DNA of 64,000 bases, taken from assembly GCA_963718355.1 (NCBI GenBank), contig CAVQZA010000004.1:310001-374000 (forward strand), read 5' to 3'. The position numbers were made by a program, and so were the translations under genes. Below are positions 7,837 to 16,926 of this stretch, piece after piece; positions within the stretch are counted from its first letter, which is position 1, and each line of letters starts with the position of its first letter. The notes under the pieces were generated by a model. The model did no database searches and was not told where the DNA came from. It saw nothing but the letters and a program-made list of their open reading frames with translations. This stretch comes from CAVQZA01 sp963718355. GTDB lineage: Bacteria; Actinomycetota; Thermoleophilia; Gaiellales; Gaiellaceae.

Positions 7837-8571
7837 GTGGCCTCCGACCTCGACCTCGCACTAGCTCTCGCGGACGCGGCCGATGCGCTGACGCTTGCGC
7901 GGTTCCGTGCGCCCGATCTGCGCGTCGAGACGAAGCCCGACCTCACACCGGTGTCGGAGGCGGACAAGGCCGTCGAGGAGGCGATCCGCACGGTACTCGC
8001 TCGCGAGCGGCCCGACGACGTCGTGGTCGGCGAGGAGTACGGCCATGACACGGGCGATGGGCGGCGCTGGATCGTCGACCCGATCGACGCCACGAAGAAC
8101 TACGTGCGCGGGATCCCGCTCTTCGCGACGCTGATCGCGCTCGAGGACGAGGTCGCCGTCGTCTCCGCGCCCGCACTCGCGAAGCGCTGGTGGGCGACCC
8201 GCGGCGGCGGCGCGTTTGCGAACGGTGAGCCGATCGCGGTGTCGAAGATCGCGCGTCTCGAGGACGCCGTCCTCACCTTCACGAGCCTGCGGGGATTCGA
8301 GGAGCCGTTCTTCGCGCTCGCCCGGCGCGTCTGGGCGCCGCGCGGGTTCGGCGACTTCTGGCAGTACATGCTGCTCGCGGAGGGCTGCGTCGACGTCTCG
8401 GTCGAGCCCTCGGCGAACCTCTGGGATCTCGCCGCGCCGAAGCTGATCGTCGAGGAGGCCGGCGGCCGCTTCACGGACATGGCCGGAAACGACACGGCCG
8501 ACGGGGGCAGCGCGCTGGCCTCGAACGGCCTCCTGCACGAGGCGACGCTCGCCGCGCTCAGAACGACTTGA
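7837..8571 (+). CDS. hisN: Histidinol-phosphatase, inositol-monophosphatase family
   Basis: A 244-residue enzyme of the IMPase superfamily. GEEYG (about 66-70) gives the metal-binding Glu, WIVDPIDATKNYVRGIP (about 80-96) is the catalytic metal and phosphate motif, and NLWDLAAPKLIVEEAGG (about 194-210) is the second family signature. The asparagine in ATKNY and the overall shape fit the histidinol-phosphatase branch, which converts histidinol phosphate to histidinol in actinobacteria. The other histidine genes, including hisD, lie in the same window and no other phosphatase candidate is present, which supports this assignment; a general inositol phosphatase remains possible. Its 3' end overlaps the convergent opcA by 14 bases. 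The GTG start follows a leaderless promoter. Confidence 0.88.
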   Translation: MASDLDLALALADAADALTLARFRAPDLRVETKPDLTPVSEADKAVEEAIRTVLARERPDDVVVGEEYGHDTGDGRRWIVDPIDATKNYVRGIPLFATLIALEDEVAVVSAPALAKRWWATRGGGAFANGEPIAVSKIARLEDAVLTFTSLRGFEEPFFALARRVWAPRGFGDFWQYMLLAEGCVDVSVEPSANLWDLAAPKLIVEEAGGRFTDMAGNDTADGGSALASNGLLHEATLAALRTT

Positions 8572-9430
8572 GCGCCTGCTCGTAGATCGGGTCGTGGCCG
8601 AATCGGTCGAGCTCGTTCGAGAGCAGGTCGCTCGGGCTGAGCGGATCGAGATCGGTCGGCACGACTTCCTGACGATCCACCGAGACGAGCTCCAGTGCGG
8701 GCGCCTCGTCGTGCTCGAGCAGGAGGTCGCCGCGCCCGAGGCGCGTCTGCAGCCACGCCGCCAGGAGCAGCGCCTCCGCCTTCGGCCCGGCAACGTGGAG
8801 CGTCGAGGCATCCGCGATCCCGGGCCAGAGCTTCGACAGTGCGGCGCGCCACGGCAACAGCCGCTGCCACGCGATGTCCGAGATCGCCGTCCGGCCGATC
8901 TCGCCCGCGAGCTTCTTGTACGCGAAGGGCAGATCGTCCCACTCCTCCGAGTCGACGACGAGCCGGTCGACGACGTCCAGGAGCTGCTCGAACTCGCTGA
9001 GGCCAAACGGCGGCTCGCCGCGCCAGCGGCAGAAGACGGGCAGATCGGAGACGAGGAGCGGCGTGACGATGCTCGCCGGCGCGTGCGCCCGCGCGCCGCG
9101 CAGCCGCAGGAGCACGGTCTCGGTGCAGATGCTGCGCCCGCTCTCGCCGAGCGGGAAGAGCGAGAGCTCGAGCTCCGCATCGATCGCCGCCTCGCCGGCA
9201 TCCGGCTCCGGCACGAGCACGATCGTGCGCGACGGATGCTCTTCGGCGAGTCCGCGCAACACCTCGAGCGCCGCGGGAAGCCAGGGCTCGGGCACCCACG
9301 CGATGTGCGTCATCACGCTCGTCCGCTGTGTCGTGCCACCCTCCTCCGCGTCCATCCGCAGCCGCGTGAGCCGCTGCTCGACCTCCGTGACGGACACGTT
9401 CGCGCCCGCCCACTCCATCGCGTCGAGCAC
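8558..9430 (-). CDS. opcA: Glucose-6-phosphate dehydrogenase assembly protein OpcA
   Basis: The 290-residue protein matches OpcA of actinobacteria and cyanobacteria, which aids assembly and redox control of glucose-6-phosphate dehydrogenase. It has no catalytic motif. Recognition rests on its place directly after zwf and on family stretches such as the central SDLPVFCRWRGEPPF and the conserved Asp/Glu-rich half. The GTG at 9430 begins two bases after the zwf stop, so the two are almost certainly cotranslated. It is the last gene of the tkt-tal-zwf-opcA operon; a lactonase gene (pgl), often next in actinobacteria, is absent and hisN lies there in the opposite direction, overlapping by 14 bases. 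Confidence 0.92.
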   Translation of the reverse strand: MLDAMEWAGANVSVTEVEQRLTRLRMDAEEGGTTQRTSVMTHIAWVPEPWLPAALEVLRGLAEEHPSRTIVLVPEPDAGEAAIDAELELSLFPLGESGRSICTETVLLRLRGARAHAPASIVTPLLVSDLPVFCRWRGEPPFGLSEFEQLLDVVDRLVVDSEEWDDLPFAYKKLAGEIGRTAISDIAWQRLLPWRAALSKLWPGIADASTLHVAGPKAEALLLAAWLQTRLGRGDLLLEHDEAPALELVSVDRQEVVPTDLDPLSPSDLLSNELDRFGHDPIYEQALKSF

Positions 9431-9432
9431 GT

Positions 9433-10932
9433 TCAGTGCCGCCGCCAGGAGCGCTGGTCTCGATGGACGAGGTCATCGGCGGCCGGCGGGCCCCAGCTCC
9501 CGGCCGCGTAGTTCGGAAAGCCCGGCCGATCGCGCGTCCAGCCCGAGATGATCGAGTCGACGAGCGACCACTGCTCCTCGACCTCGTCGATGCGCGTGAA
9601 GAGCGTCGCATCACCGAGCATGGCGTCGAGAATCAGCCGCTCGTACGCCTCGGGCAGGCCGGTGCGAAACGCGCCGCCGTAGAGGAAGTCCATGTGCACC
9701 GAACGGATCGACATGCCCTGACCGGGCACCTTCGCACCGATCGCGAGCGAGATCCCCTCGTCCGGCTGGACATGGATCAGAAGGACATTCGGACGCAGGC
9801 CCTCCGAGCCGAAGAGCGGATGCGGCGCGCGCTTGAACTGGATCGCGATGGTCGTCTCACGGCGCGACAGGCGCTTGCCCGCACGGACGTAGAACGGCGT
9901 GTCGGCCCAGCGCCAGTTGTCGATCGCGAGCTTTGCGGCGACGAAGGTCTCCGTGCTCGAATCCGACGCAACCCCCGGCTCCTCGCGATAGCCCGGCACC
10001 TCGACGCCCTCGACGAAGCCCGGCCCGTACTGCCCACGGACGATCTCGCGCGGCCCGGGCGTCCTGAGCCCGCGCAGCACCTTGACCTTCTCGTTGCGCA
10101 CCGAGTCGGCGGTGAAGTCGATCGGCGGCTCCATCGCCGTCAGCGCGACGAGCTGGAGCAGGTGGTTCTGGAAGATGTCGCGGATCGCGCCGGCCGACTC
10201 GTAGAACGAGGCGCGGCTCTCGATCCCGAGCGTCTCGGCCACGGTGATCTGCACGTGATCGATGAACTGGCGGTTCCAGATCGGCTCGAAGATCCCGTTC
10301 GCGAAGCGGAGCGCCAGCATGTTCTGGACGGTCTCCTTGCCGAGGTAGTGGTCGATCCGAAAGACCTCCGACTCGGCGAAGTGCTGCTCGATCATCGTGT
10401 TCAGCTCGCGCGCCGAGGCGAGGTCGTGGCCGAACGGCTTCTCGACCACGAGCCGCGTCCAGCCGGTATTCGTCCGCCGCGCGCCCATCGCCTCGACCAC
10501 GTCGGCGATCCCGTTCGGAGGGATCGCGAGGTAGTACATGCGGTTCCCCGCGGTGCCGCGTTCGGCGTCCAGCTCCTCCAGCGCGGCGATGATCGGATCG
10601 GCGGCCTCCGGAGTCGAGAGGTCGGCGGCCACGTAGCGCATCCCCGCGGCGAGACCTGCCCACACGTCCTCGCGGAACTCGTCCCGCGCGTGCTCGCGTA
10701 CGGCCTCGCCCATCCGCGTCACGTACTCCTCGGTCGATTCCTCGCTGCGCGCGACGCCGACGACGCCGAAGTGCTCGGGAAGCAGCCGTCGGATGGCGAG
10801 CGCGTAGAGCGCGGGGATCAGCTTGCGCTGGGCGAGGTCGCCCGACGCGCCGAAGATCACCATCGCGCACGGATCCGAGCGACGGCGGAGCTCGAGGCCC
10901 TCGGCGAGCGGATTCTCGGCGAGCTCGGTCAC
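9433..10932 (-). CDS. zwf: Glucose-6-phosphate 1-dehydrogenase
   Basis: First enzyme of the oxidative pentose phosphate pathway, oxidising glucose 6-phosphate and usually making NADPH. The 499-residue length is normal. The N-terminal Rossmann motif is VIFGASGDLAQRKLIPAL (about residues 22-39). RIDHYLGKE is the active-site signature with the catalytic histidine region, EKPFGHD is the conserved Lys-Pro segment, and the C-terminal half is the substrate and dimer domain. GTG 10932 was chosen because it overlaps the transaldolase stop (GTGA) and gives a normal N-terminus; the frame stays open further upstream over tal but that part is not homologous. Confidence 0.95.
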   Translation of the reverse strand: MTELAENPLAEGLELRRRSDPCAMVIFGASGDLAQRKLIPALYALAIRRLLPEHFGVVGVARSEESTEEYVTRMGEAVREHARDEFREDVWAGLAAGMRYVAADLSTPEAADPIIAALEELDAERGTAGNRMYYLAIPPNGIADVVEAMGARRTNTGWTRLVVEKPFGHDLASARELNTMIEQHFAESEVFRIDHYLGKETVQNMLALRFANGIFEPIWNRQFIDHVQITVAETLGIESRASFYESAGAIRDIFQNHLLQLVALTAMEPPIDFTADSVRNEKVKVLRGLRTPGPREIVRGQYGPGFVEGVEVPGYREEPGVASDSSTETFVAAKLAIDNWRWADTPFYVRAGKRLSRRETTIAIQFKRAPHPLFGSEGLRPNVLLIHVQPDEGISLAIGAKVPGQGMSIRSVHMDFLYGGAFRTGLPEAYERLILDAMLGDATLFTRIDEVEEQWSLVDSIISGWTRDRPGFPNYAAGSWGPPAADDLVHRDQRSWRRH

Positions 10933-12032
10933 GCGGCGACTGCGGAGTGCTTCTCGCCGACCTCCGCGAGCAGCGCTGCGAACGAGTCGGCGAACTTCTG
11001 CACGCCCTCGGCCTCGAGCGTCTCGGTGACGTCGTCGACGTCGACGCCGACCTCGGCCAGGTCGTCGAAGGTCGCACGCGCCTTCTTCAGCCCCTTCGTC
11101 AGGCGCGCCTCGTACTCGCCGTGATCCTGGAACGCCTCGATCGTCTCGGGCGGCATCGTGTTCACCGTGTCCGGGCCGATCAGCTCCTCGACGTAGACCA
11201 CGTCGCGATACGCGGGGTTCTTCGCCGAGGTCGAGGCCCACAGGCAGCGCTGCGGACGCGCGCCCTTGCCCGCGAGGAAGTCCCAGCGCTCGCCCGAGAA
11301 CGCCTCGAGGTAGTGCTGGTAGGCCAGCTTGGCGTTGGCGACGGCGAGCTGGCCGCGCAGCGCAAGCGCCTTCTTGGAGCCGATCTCCTCGAGGCGCCGG
11401 TCTGCCTCGGTGTCGACGCGCGACACGAAGAAGCTCGCCACGGACGCAACCTTCCTGGGATCGCCGCCGCCGGCGACGAGCCGCTCGAGGCCGCGGAGGT
11501 AGGCCTCGACGACCTCCGCGTAGCGCTGCAGCGAGAAGATCAGCGTGACGTTGATGTTCTTCTCCGCGGCGATCATGTCCTCGATCGCGCCGAGCCCGGG
11601 CTTCGTGGCCGGGATCTTGACGTGGAGATTCGGCTTGTCGATCCACTTGTGCAGCCGCTGCGCCTCCGCGTAGGTGCGCTCGCGGTCGTAGGCGAAGGTC
11701 GGGTCGACCTCCCACGAGACGTAGCCGTCGACGCCGCCCGTCGCGTCGTAGACCGGGCGCAGCAGGTCGCATGCGTCGGCCACGTCACGCGCGGACAGCT
11801 CGAGGAAGAGCTCCTTCGGGTCCTCGACCTTCGCGCCGAGCTCCTGGAGCTGCGCGTCGTAGTCGTTCCCCTGGCCGATCGCCTTCTGGAAGATGGTCGG
11901 ATTGGACGTGACTCCGACGACGGCGTCGTCCTTCATCATCGCCGCGAGCCCGCCGTTCCCGACGAGGTCCCGCGAGAGAAAGTCGATCCAAACGCTCTGT
12001 CCCTGTTCGGACAGCTTCTGCAGCCTGTTCAT
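10929..12032 (-). CDS. tal: Transaldolase
   Basis: Transfers a dihydroxyacetone unit from sedoheptulose 7-phosphate to glyceraldehyde 3-phosphate. The 367-residue protein matches the longer actinobacterial type: MNRLQKLSEQGQSVWIDFL at the N-terminus, GVTSNPTIFQ with the substrate-binding Asn (about 45-54), and NINVTLIFSLQRY near residue 165; the catalytic lysine is in LHVKIPAT. ATG 12032 is chosen because AAGGGA lies seven bases upstream and the protein then begins like its homologues; ATG 12053, which overlaps the tkt stop, would add seven residues. It sits between tkt and zwf in one operon. Confidence 0.94.
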   Translation of the reverse strand: MNRLQKLSEQGQSVWIDFLSRDLVGNGGLAAMMKDDAVVGVTSNPTIFQKAIGQGNDYDAQLQELGAKVEDPKELFLELSARDVADACDLLRPVYDATGGVDGYVSWEVDPTFAYDRERTYAEAQRLHKWIDKPNLHVKIPATKPGLGAIEDMIAAEKNINVTLIFSLQRYAEVVEAYLRGLERLVAGGGDPRKVASVASFFVSRVDTEADRRLEEIGSKKALALRGQLAVANAKLAYQHYLEAFSGERWDFLAGKGARPQRCLWASTSAKNPAYRDVVYVEELIGPDTVNTMPPETIEAFQDHGEYEARLTKGLKKARATFDDLAEVGVDVDDVTETLEAEGVQKFADSFAALLAEVGEKHSAVAA

Positions 12033-12049
12033 CGTGGTTCCCTTCTTCG

Positions 12050-14053
12050 TCATGGGAGCAGTGCGGCGGCCCGCGCGACGACGTTGTCGACGGTGAAGCC
12101 GAGGTGCTCGAAGATCTCCGGAGCAGGGGCCGAGGCGCCGAAGCGGTCGACGGCGACCGAGTCGCCTTCGAGGCCCACCCAGCGCTCCCAGCCGAACGAG
12201 ACGCCGGCCTCGACGGAGAGCCGCGCTTTCACCGCGGGCGGCAGCACCTTGTCGCGATAGCTCTGCGGCTGAGCGTCGAAGAGCTCCCAGCACGGCATCG
12301 AGACGACGCGCACCGCGGCGTCCCTGTCCGCGGCGAGCTTCTTGCCCGCCTCGAGCGCGAGCGAGACCTCGGACCCGGAGGCGATCAGGATCACGTCGGG
12401 CTGCTTGCCGCTCTCCCAGAGCGTGTAGGCGCCCTTCTCGAGGCCCGCCGCGGCGGCGACCTCGGTGCGATCGAGGGTCGGCAGCTTTTGGCGTGAGAGC
12501 GCGAGCGCGACCGGGCCGCCCTCCCGCTCGACGGCGACCTTCCAGGCGGCGGCGGTCTCGTTGGCGTCGGCGGGCCGGATCACCCAGAGGTTCGGCATCG
12601 CCCGCAGCGACATGAGGTGCTCGACCGGCTGGTGCGTCGGCCCGTCCTCGCCGACCCCGATCGAGTCGTGCGTCCAGGCCCAGATCACCGGAAAGTGGCC
12701 CAGTGCCGAGAGCCGCACCGCGGGGCGCATGTAGTCGGAGAAGACGAAGAACGTGGCGCCGTAGGGCTTGAGCATCCCGTTGTGGAGCGAGATCCCGTTC
12801 ACGATCGAGCCCATCGCGTTCTCGCGGATCCCGAACGCGATGTTGCGACCGGCGTGCGTGGACGAGAAGAGGCCGCCGCCGACGAACTCGGTCTTGTTCG
12901 ACTCGACGAGGTCGGCCGAGCCGCCGATCATCGTCGGGGTGAACGGCACGAGCGCCTGCATCACGGTGCGGCCCGCGTCTCGTGTGGCCACGTCCTCGCC
13001 GGCCGGGAACTCGGGCAGCGCCTCGACCCAGCCGTCGCGCGGCTTGCCGCTCTGCACCTGATCCCAGTCGGCTCGTGCGTCGGGGAAGGCGGCGCTCCAG
13101 CCGTCCAGCCGGTCGCGCCATTCGCGCTGCAGCGCCGAGCCTCGCTTGACCTGGCTCATGTGCGCGTAGACCGCGTCGGAGACGGCGAAACGCTGCTCCG
13201 GATCGAGTCCCATCGCGACCTTCGTGGCGGCGACCTCGGCCGCGCCGAGCGGAGCGCCGTGCGCCTTCGCCGTGTCCACCGCGTGCGGCGCCGGATAGGC
13301 GATGTGGCTGCGGACGACGATCATCGACGGTCGGGCAGTCTCCGCCTTCGCCGCCTCGATCGCCGCGTCCAGCTTGGCCAGGTCGTTGGCGTCGTCGACG
13401 TGCTGCACGTGCCAGCCCTGCGCCGCGAGGCGGGCGCCGCGATCCTCCGCTGTGAACGACAGCGAGGTCGTGCCGTCGATCGTGATCCGGTTGTCGTCGT
13501 AGAAGTAGACGAGCTTGCCGAGCCCGTTCTGCGCCGCGATCGAGGCCGCTTCGTTCGAGACGCCCTCCATCATGTCGCCGTCCCCGCAGACCGCGTAGAC
13601 GCAGTGGTCGACGACGGCGTGATGCGGGCGGTTGTAGCGCTCGGCGAGGAAGCGCTCGGCGAACGCGAAGCCGACGCCGTTCGCGAAGCCCTGGCCGAGC
13701 GGGCCGGTGGTCGTCTCGATCCCCACCGTGAGCCCGTGCTCAGGGTGGCCGGGGGTGAGCGAGCCCCACTGGCGGAAGCGCTCGAGCTGGGCCAGCGGCA
13801 AGTCGTAGCCGGTGAGGTGCAGCGCCGCGTACTGGAGGATGCAGGCATGCCCCGCTGACAGGACGAAGCGGTCACGATCGGGCCAGTGCGGATCCTCCGG
13901 ATTGTGGCGCAGGTGCTTCGTGTAGAGCAGGTAGGCAAGCGGCGCGAGCGCCATAGCCGTGCCCGGATGGCCGGCGTTCGCCTGCTGCACCGCGTCCATC
14001 GCGAGCGTGCGGATGGTGTCGATCGACTGCTGTTGGATGTCCGGCTTCGCCAC
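12050..14053 (-). CDS. tkt: Transketolase
   Basis: Thiamine-diphosphate enzyme of the non-oxidative pentose phosphate pathway, 667 residues, the usual size. The N-terminal domain has GHPGTAMALAPLAYLLY, the TPP and metal motif GDGDMMEGVSNEA through YDDN (about residues 155-187), and GPLGQGFANGVG. The pyrimidine domain has the glutamate region IAFGIRENAMG (about 410-420), and a typical C-terminal domain follows. The GTG at 14053 opens the operon tkt-tal-zwf-opcA. TATCGT on the reverse strand ten bases before the GTG is a possible -10; the divergent ABC-F gene begins only 40 bases away. Confidence 0.95.
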   Translation of the reverse strand: MAKPDIQQQSIDTIRTLAMDAVQQANAGHPGTAMALAPLAYLLYTKHLRHNPEDPHWPDRDRFVLSAGHACILQYAALHLTGYDLPLAQLERFRQWGSLTPGHPEHGLTVGIETTTGPLGQGFANGVGFAFAERFLAERYNRPHHAVVDHCVYAVCGDGDMMEGVSNEAASIAAQNGLGKLVYFYDDNRITIDGTTSLSFTAEDRGARLAAQGWHVQHVDDANDLAKLDAAIEAAKAETARPSMIVVRSHIAYPAPHAVDTAKAHGAPLGAAEVAATKVAMGLDPEQRFAVSDAVYAHMSQVKRGSALQREWRDRLDGWSAAFPDARADWDQVQSGKPRDGWVEALPEFPAGEDVATRDAGRTVMQALVPFTPTMIGGSADLVESNKTEFVGGGLFSSTHAGRNIAFGIRENAMGSIVNGISLHNGMLKPYGATFFVFSDYMRPAVRLSALGHFPVIWAWTHDSIGVGEDGPTHQPVEHLMSLRAMPNLWVIRPADANETAAAWKVAVEREGGPVALALSRQKLPTLDRTEVAAAAGLEKGAYTLWESGKQPDVILIASGSEVSLALEAGKKLAADRDAAVRVVSMPCWELFDAQPQSYRDKVLPPAVKARLSVEAGVSFGWERWVGLEGDSVAVDRFGASAPAPEIFEHLGFTVDNVVARAAALLP

Positions 14054-14081
14054 GTCGGTCCTAACGATATTCGCGCGCCAC

Positions 14082-14087
14082 TACCCT
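14082..14087 (+). promoter_or_regulatory. -10 element TACCCT of a probable leaderless promoter (ABC-F gene)
   Basis: TACCCT is followed by six bases and GTG 14094. It lies in the 40-base gap between the divergent tkt and ABC-F genes. Confidence 0.55.
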
Positions 14088-14093
14088 GTGTGC

Positions 14094-15971
14094 GTGGCAC
14101 TCCTGATTGCAACAAGTCTCCGCAAGGAGTTCGGCGCGAACGTGCTGTTCGACAACGTCGCGCTCAAGGTCGAGCGGCGCGATCGCGTGGCGCTCTCCGG
14201 GCCGAACGGCGCCGGCAAGACGACGCTGCTGCGGGCGATCGCGGGCGAAACCGCGCTTCAGGCGGGCGAGCTCGTGTTCGAGAAGGGCGCGCGCGTTGCG
14301 CTTCACGACCAGCGCCCGCCGCTCGACCAGGGGCTGACCCTGCGCGAATACGTCCTCTCGGGTGCCGCCGACCTCGTCGCGCTCGAGGAGGAGCTGCGCC
14401 GGCTCGAAGGGCTGATGGCCGCCGGCGACCACGATGCGGCGATGCTGCGCCGCTACTCGGAGGCTCAGGCGCGCCTCGAGCACGCCGGCGGCTACGGCTG
14501 GCGCGACCGCGCCGGTGCCGTCGTGCGCGGGCTCGGCTTCGCGGAGGCCGATCTCGACCGGCCGCTGCAGACGTTCTCCGGCGGCGAGCTCACGCGCGGC
14601 TCGCTCGCGCGCGCGATGTCCGGCGATCCCGACCTGCTGCTCCTCGACGAGCCGACGAACCACCTCGACGTCGAGAGCCTCGAATGGCTCGAGCGGGAGC
14701 TCTCGTCCCTCGACGCGGGCGTGATCCTGGTCGCGCATGACCGCTGGTTCCTCGAGTCGGTCACGAACGCGGTGCTCGAGCTCAACGGGTCGAAGTCGAT
14801 CTACTTCCCGGGCCCGTGGCACAACTGGCGGCTGGAGAAGGCGGCGCGCGCACTCGACGCGGCCAAGGAGGTCGACCGCTACGAGACCGACATCGCGCGG
14901 CTCGAGCGCTTCGTCGAGCGCTTCCGGGCGAAGAAGTCGAAGGCGAAGCAGGCCCAGGCGAAGGTGACGCAGATCAAGCGGCTCGAGAAGGGCCGCTCCG
15001 AGGCGGCGAGCGACCTCGACAGGCTGAGCTCGAAGCGGCGCACGCTCGGGTTCGAGTTCCTGAACCCGCCGCGCAGCGGACGCACGGTGGTCGAGGCGAG
15101 CGGTCTCGCGATCGCCGCCGGCGACAAGCAACTGCTCCACGACGTCTCGTTCGCGATCGAGCGCGGCGAGCACGTGGCGCTGATCGGCCCCAACGGCTCC
15201 GGAAAGACGACGCTGCTCGAGACGATCCTCGACATGCATCCGGCGCAGGCCGGCTCGGTGCGGCTCGGCCACGGCGTGATTCCGGCGTACTTCTCGCAGC
15301 ACGAGGTCGAGCTCGACGAGCGCGGCAGCGTGCTCGAGTGCGCGCAGAGCGCGACCGGGCTCACGCGCCCGCAGACGCAGCAGCTGCTCGGCCGCTTCCT
15401 CTTCTCCGGGTGGGGCGAGCACGACAAGCCGGTGCGCCTGCTGTCGGGGGGTGAGCGGCGGCGGCTTGCGCTGGCGCTCGTCGTCGCCTCGGGCGCCAAC
15501 TTCCTCGTCCTCGACGAGCCGACGAACCACCTCGACCTCGAGAGCCGCGAGGCGCTCGAACAGGCGCTCGAGGCGTTCCCGGGGACGGTGCTGCTCGTCT
15601 CGCACGACCGCGCCGTGCTCGATGCGGTGGCGCATCGGACGATCGCCGTCGAGGATCATGGTCTTCGGTCCACCGAGGGCGGCTGGGCCGACTACGTCGC
15701 CGCGAGCGAGGCGGCCGCCGCGCCGCCGCCACCGTCCGAGCCGAAGCCGCGCAAGGAGAAGCCGGCGGCGGCTACGAAGGCACGTCCGACCGACCTCCAG
15801 CGGCTCGAGGCGCAGATCGCCGCGCAGGAGGAGTCTGTCGGCGAGCTCGAGCGTCAGCTGGCCGACGACTGGGGCGACGTCGACAAGCTCGCGGCGCACC
15901 GGCGCGCGCGCGACGAGCTCCAGGCGCTGCTCGCGCGCTGGGAAGAGCTGTTCGAGCGCTCGCAGGTCTAG
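14094..15971 (+). CDS. ABC-F subfamily ATPase (ribosome-associated type)
   Basis: The 625-residue protein has two ATP-binding domains and no membrane segment. Domain 1: Walker A GPNGAGKTTLL near residue 38, signature FSGGELTRG, Walker B LLLLDEPTNHLD near 181. An arginine- and lysine-rich helical linker follows (about 255-310), as in proteins that reach into the ribosomal E site. Domain 2: Walker A GPNGSGKTTLL near 365, signature LSGGERRR, Walker B FLVLDEPTNHLD. An Ala/Pro/Lys-rich tract and a C-terminal coiled coil (about 555-623) complete it, like Uup or Ettl-type members. It could be a translation factor or antibiotic-protection protein; sequence alone does not separate these. The start at GTG 14094 rests on the leaderless promoter and on homology starting at ALLIATSLRKEFG. 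Confidence 0.92.
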   Translation: MALLIATSLRKEFGANVLFDNVALKVERRDRVALSGPNGAGKTTLLRAIAGETALQAGELVFEKGARVALHDQRPPLDQGLTLREYVLSGAADLVALEEELRRLEGLMAAGDHDAAMLRRYSEAQARLEHAGGYGWRDRAGAVVRGLGFAEADLDRPLQTFSGGELTRGSLARAMSGDPDLLLLDEPTNHLDVESLEWLERELSSLDAGVILVAHDRWFLESVTNAVLELNGSKSIYFPGPWHNWRLEKAARALDAAKEVDRYETDIARLERFVERFRAKKSKAKQAQAKVTQIKRLEKGRSEAASDLDRLSSKRRTLGFEFLNPPRSGRTVVEASGLAIAAGDKQLLHDVSFAIERGEHVALIGPNGSGKTTLLETILDMHPAQAGSVRLGHGVIPAYFSQHEVELDERGSVLECAQSATGLTRPQTQQLLGRFLFSGWGEHDKPVRLLSGGERRRLALALVVASGANFLVLDEPTNHLDLESREALEQALEAFPGTVLLVSHDRAVLDAVAHRTIAVEDHGLRSTEGGWADYVAASEAAAAPPPPSEPKPRKEKPAAATKARPTDLQRLEAQIAAQEESVGELERQLADDWGDVDKLAAHRRARDELQALLARWEELFERSQV

Positions 15972-16357
15972 GCCCAGAAGGCTTCGAACACGGCCTGGTC
16001 GGTCGGCACCGCGGTGACCTCGACGAGCTGTCCGTCCTCGACGCGGCAGAGCAGGATCTGGTCGAGGTCGATCGTGCGCCCGTCCGGCCGCCGCCCCGTC
16101 GCGCGATAGACGGCGACCGCGCGGCCGTCACCGCCGAGCGCGTACCGGAGCTCGCTGCGATACGTGCCGCCGGTGAGCCGCGCCGTCTGTCCCAGGAACC
16201 GCACCACGGGTCGGCGCCCGCGATGCTCTCCCGCGACGGGAACGTCACCGGGCACCGTCCAGACCACGTCCTCGCCGAGCAGCTCCCCGACGACCGCCAC
16301 GTCGCGGCGGGCAAAGGCGTCGAACAACCGCTCGAGGAGCGAGGCGTTCGGATGCAT
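15968..16357 (-). CDS. NTF2-like/SnoaL-type protein
   Basis: A 129-residue single-domain protein of the cone-shaped NTF2 fold: LLERLFDAFARRDVAVVGELL (split here at residues 7-27) followed by DVVWTVPGDVPVAGEHRG is the usual N-terminal pattern of ketosteroid-isomerase-like and SnoaL-like proteins. The fold serves many small-molecule roles, so no substrate can be named. Its ATG shares one base with the stop of the ANTAR regulator gene (TGATG), so it is the third gene of the pdtaS-pdtaR unit. Its stop codon overlaps the convergent ABC-F stop. Confidence 0.75.
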   Translation of the reverse strand: MHPNASLLERLFDAFARRDVAVVGELLGEDVVWTVPGDVPVAGEHRGRRPVVRFLGQTARLTGGTYRSELRYALGGDGRAVAVYRATGRRPDGRTIDLDQILLCRVEDGQLVEVTAVPTDQAVFEAFWA

Positions 16358-16926
16358 CAGCTGTCGTCGAAGGTCGCGAGCAGCGCCTCTGCGACGACCC
16401 GAAGCGGCCGGCCCGAGACCTGGCTCGCGCGGCGCAGTCGCGCGAACGCGTCCGCCTCGGTGAGGCCCTCCTTCGCCATCAGGATCCCCTTGGCGCGCTC
16501 GATCGCCTTGCGCGCGGCCAGGGCTTCCGCCAGCGACTCGGCCTCCTCCCGCACCGCGGAGAGCTCCTCGTGCCGGGCCCGGGCCGTCGCGATCGCGGGC
16601 AGGAGATCGCTCTCGCGAAACGGCTTCACGAGATAGCCGAACACCCCCGCCTCCACGGCACGCGAGACGAGCTCCTCCTGGCCGTACGCGGTGAGCATCA
16701 CGATCGGGATCGGGCGCTCCTCGAGGATCGCCCGCGCCGCCTCGATCCCGTCGAGCTTCGGCATCTTCACGTCCATGATCGCAATGTCCGGAAGGGTCGC
16801 GCGCGCCAGTGTGACCGCCTCGTCGCCGTCCTTCGCCTCCGCGCAGATGTCGAAGCCCGCCTTCTCGAGCATGTCCCGGAGGTCGAGCCGGATGATGGTC
16901 TCGTCCTCGGCGATCAGGATTCTCAT
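16357..16926 (-). CDS. pdtaR: ANTAR-domain response regulator, PdtaR-like
   Basis: The 189-residue protein has a receiver domain (residues 1-118) with acidic pair Glu7-Asp8, phosphoacceptor Asp52 in MDVKMPK, and the conserved Lys in LVKPF near 102. The C-terminus (about 125-185) is an ANTAR RNA-binding domain with RKAIERAKGILMAKEGLTE. ANTAR proteins bind leader RNA and prevent transcription termination when phosphorylated. Its start overlaps the end of the sensor kinase gene by four bases, forming a PdtaS-PdtaR pair. An intrinsic terminator lies in the leader of glnA at 20257-20290, a candidate target, though I could not find the usual paired hexaloops there. Confidence 0.92.
   Translation of the reverse strand: MRILIAEDETIIRLDLRDMLEKAGFDICAEAKDGDEAVTLARATLPDIAIMDVKMPKLDGIEAARAILEERPIPIVMLTAYGQEELVSRAVEAGVFGYLVKPFRESDLLPAIATARARHEELSAVREEAESLAEALAARKAIERAKGILMAKEGLTEADAFARLRRASQVSGRPLRVVAEALLATFDDS

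Noticed and set aside
14061..15899. A 612-codon open frame on the reverse strand opposite the ABC-F gene.
   Set aside because: Shadow frame rich in Arg and Leu; the plus strand holds two intact ATP-binding domains.
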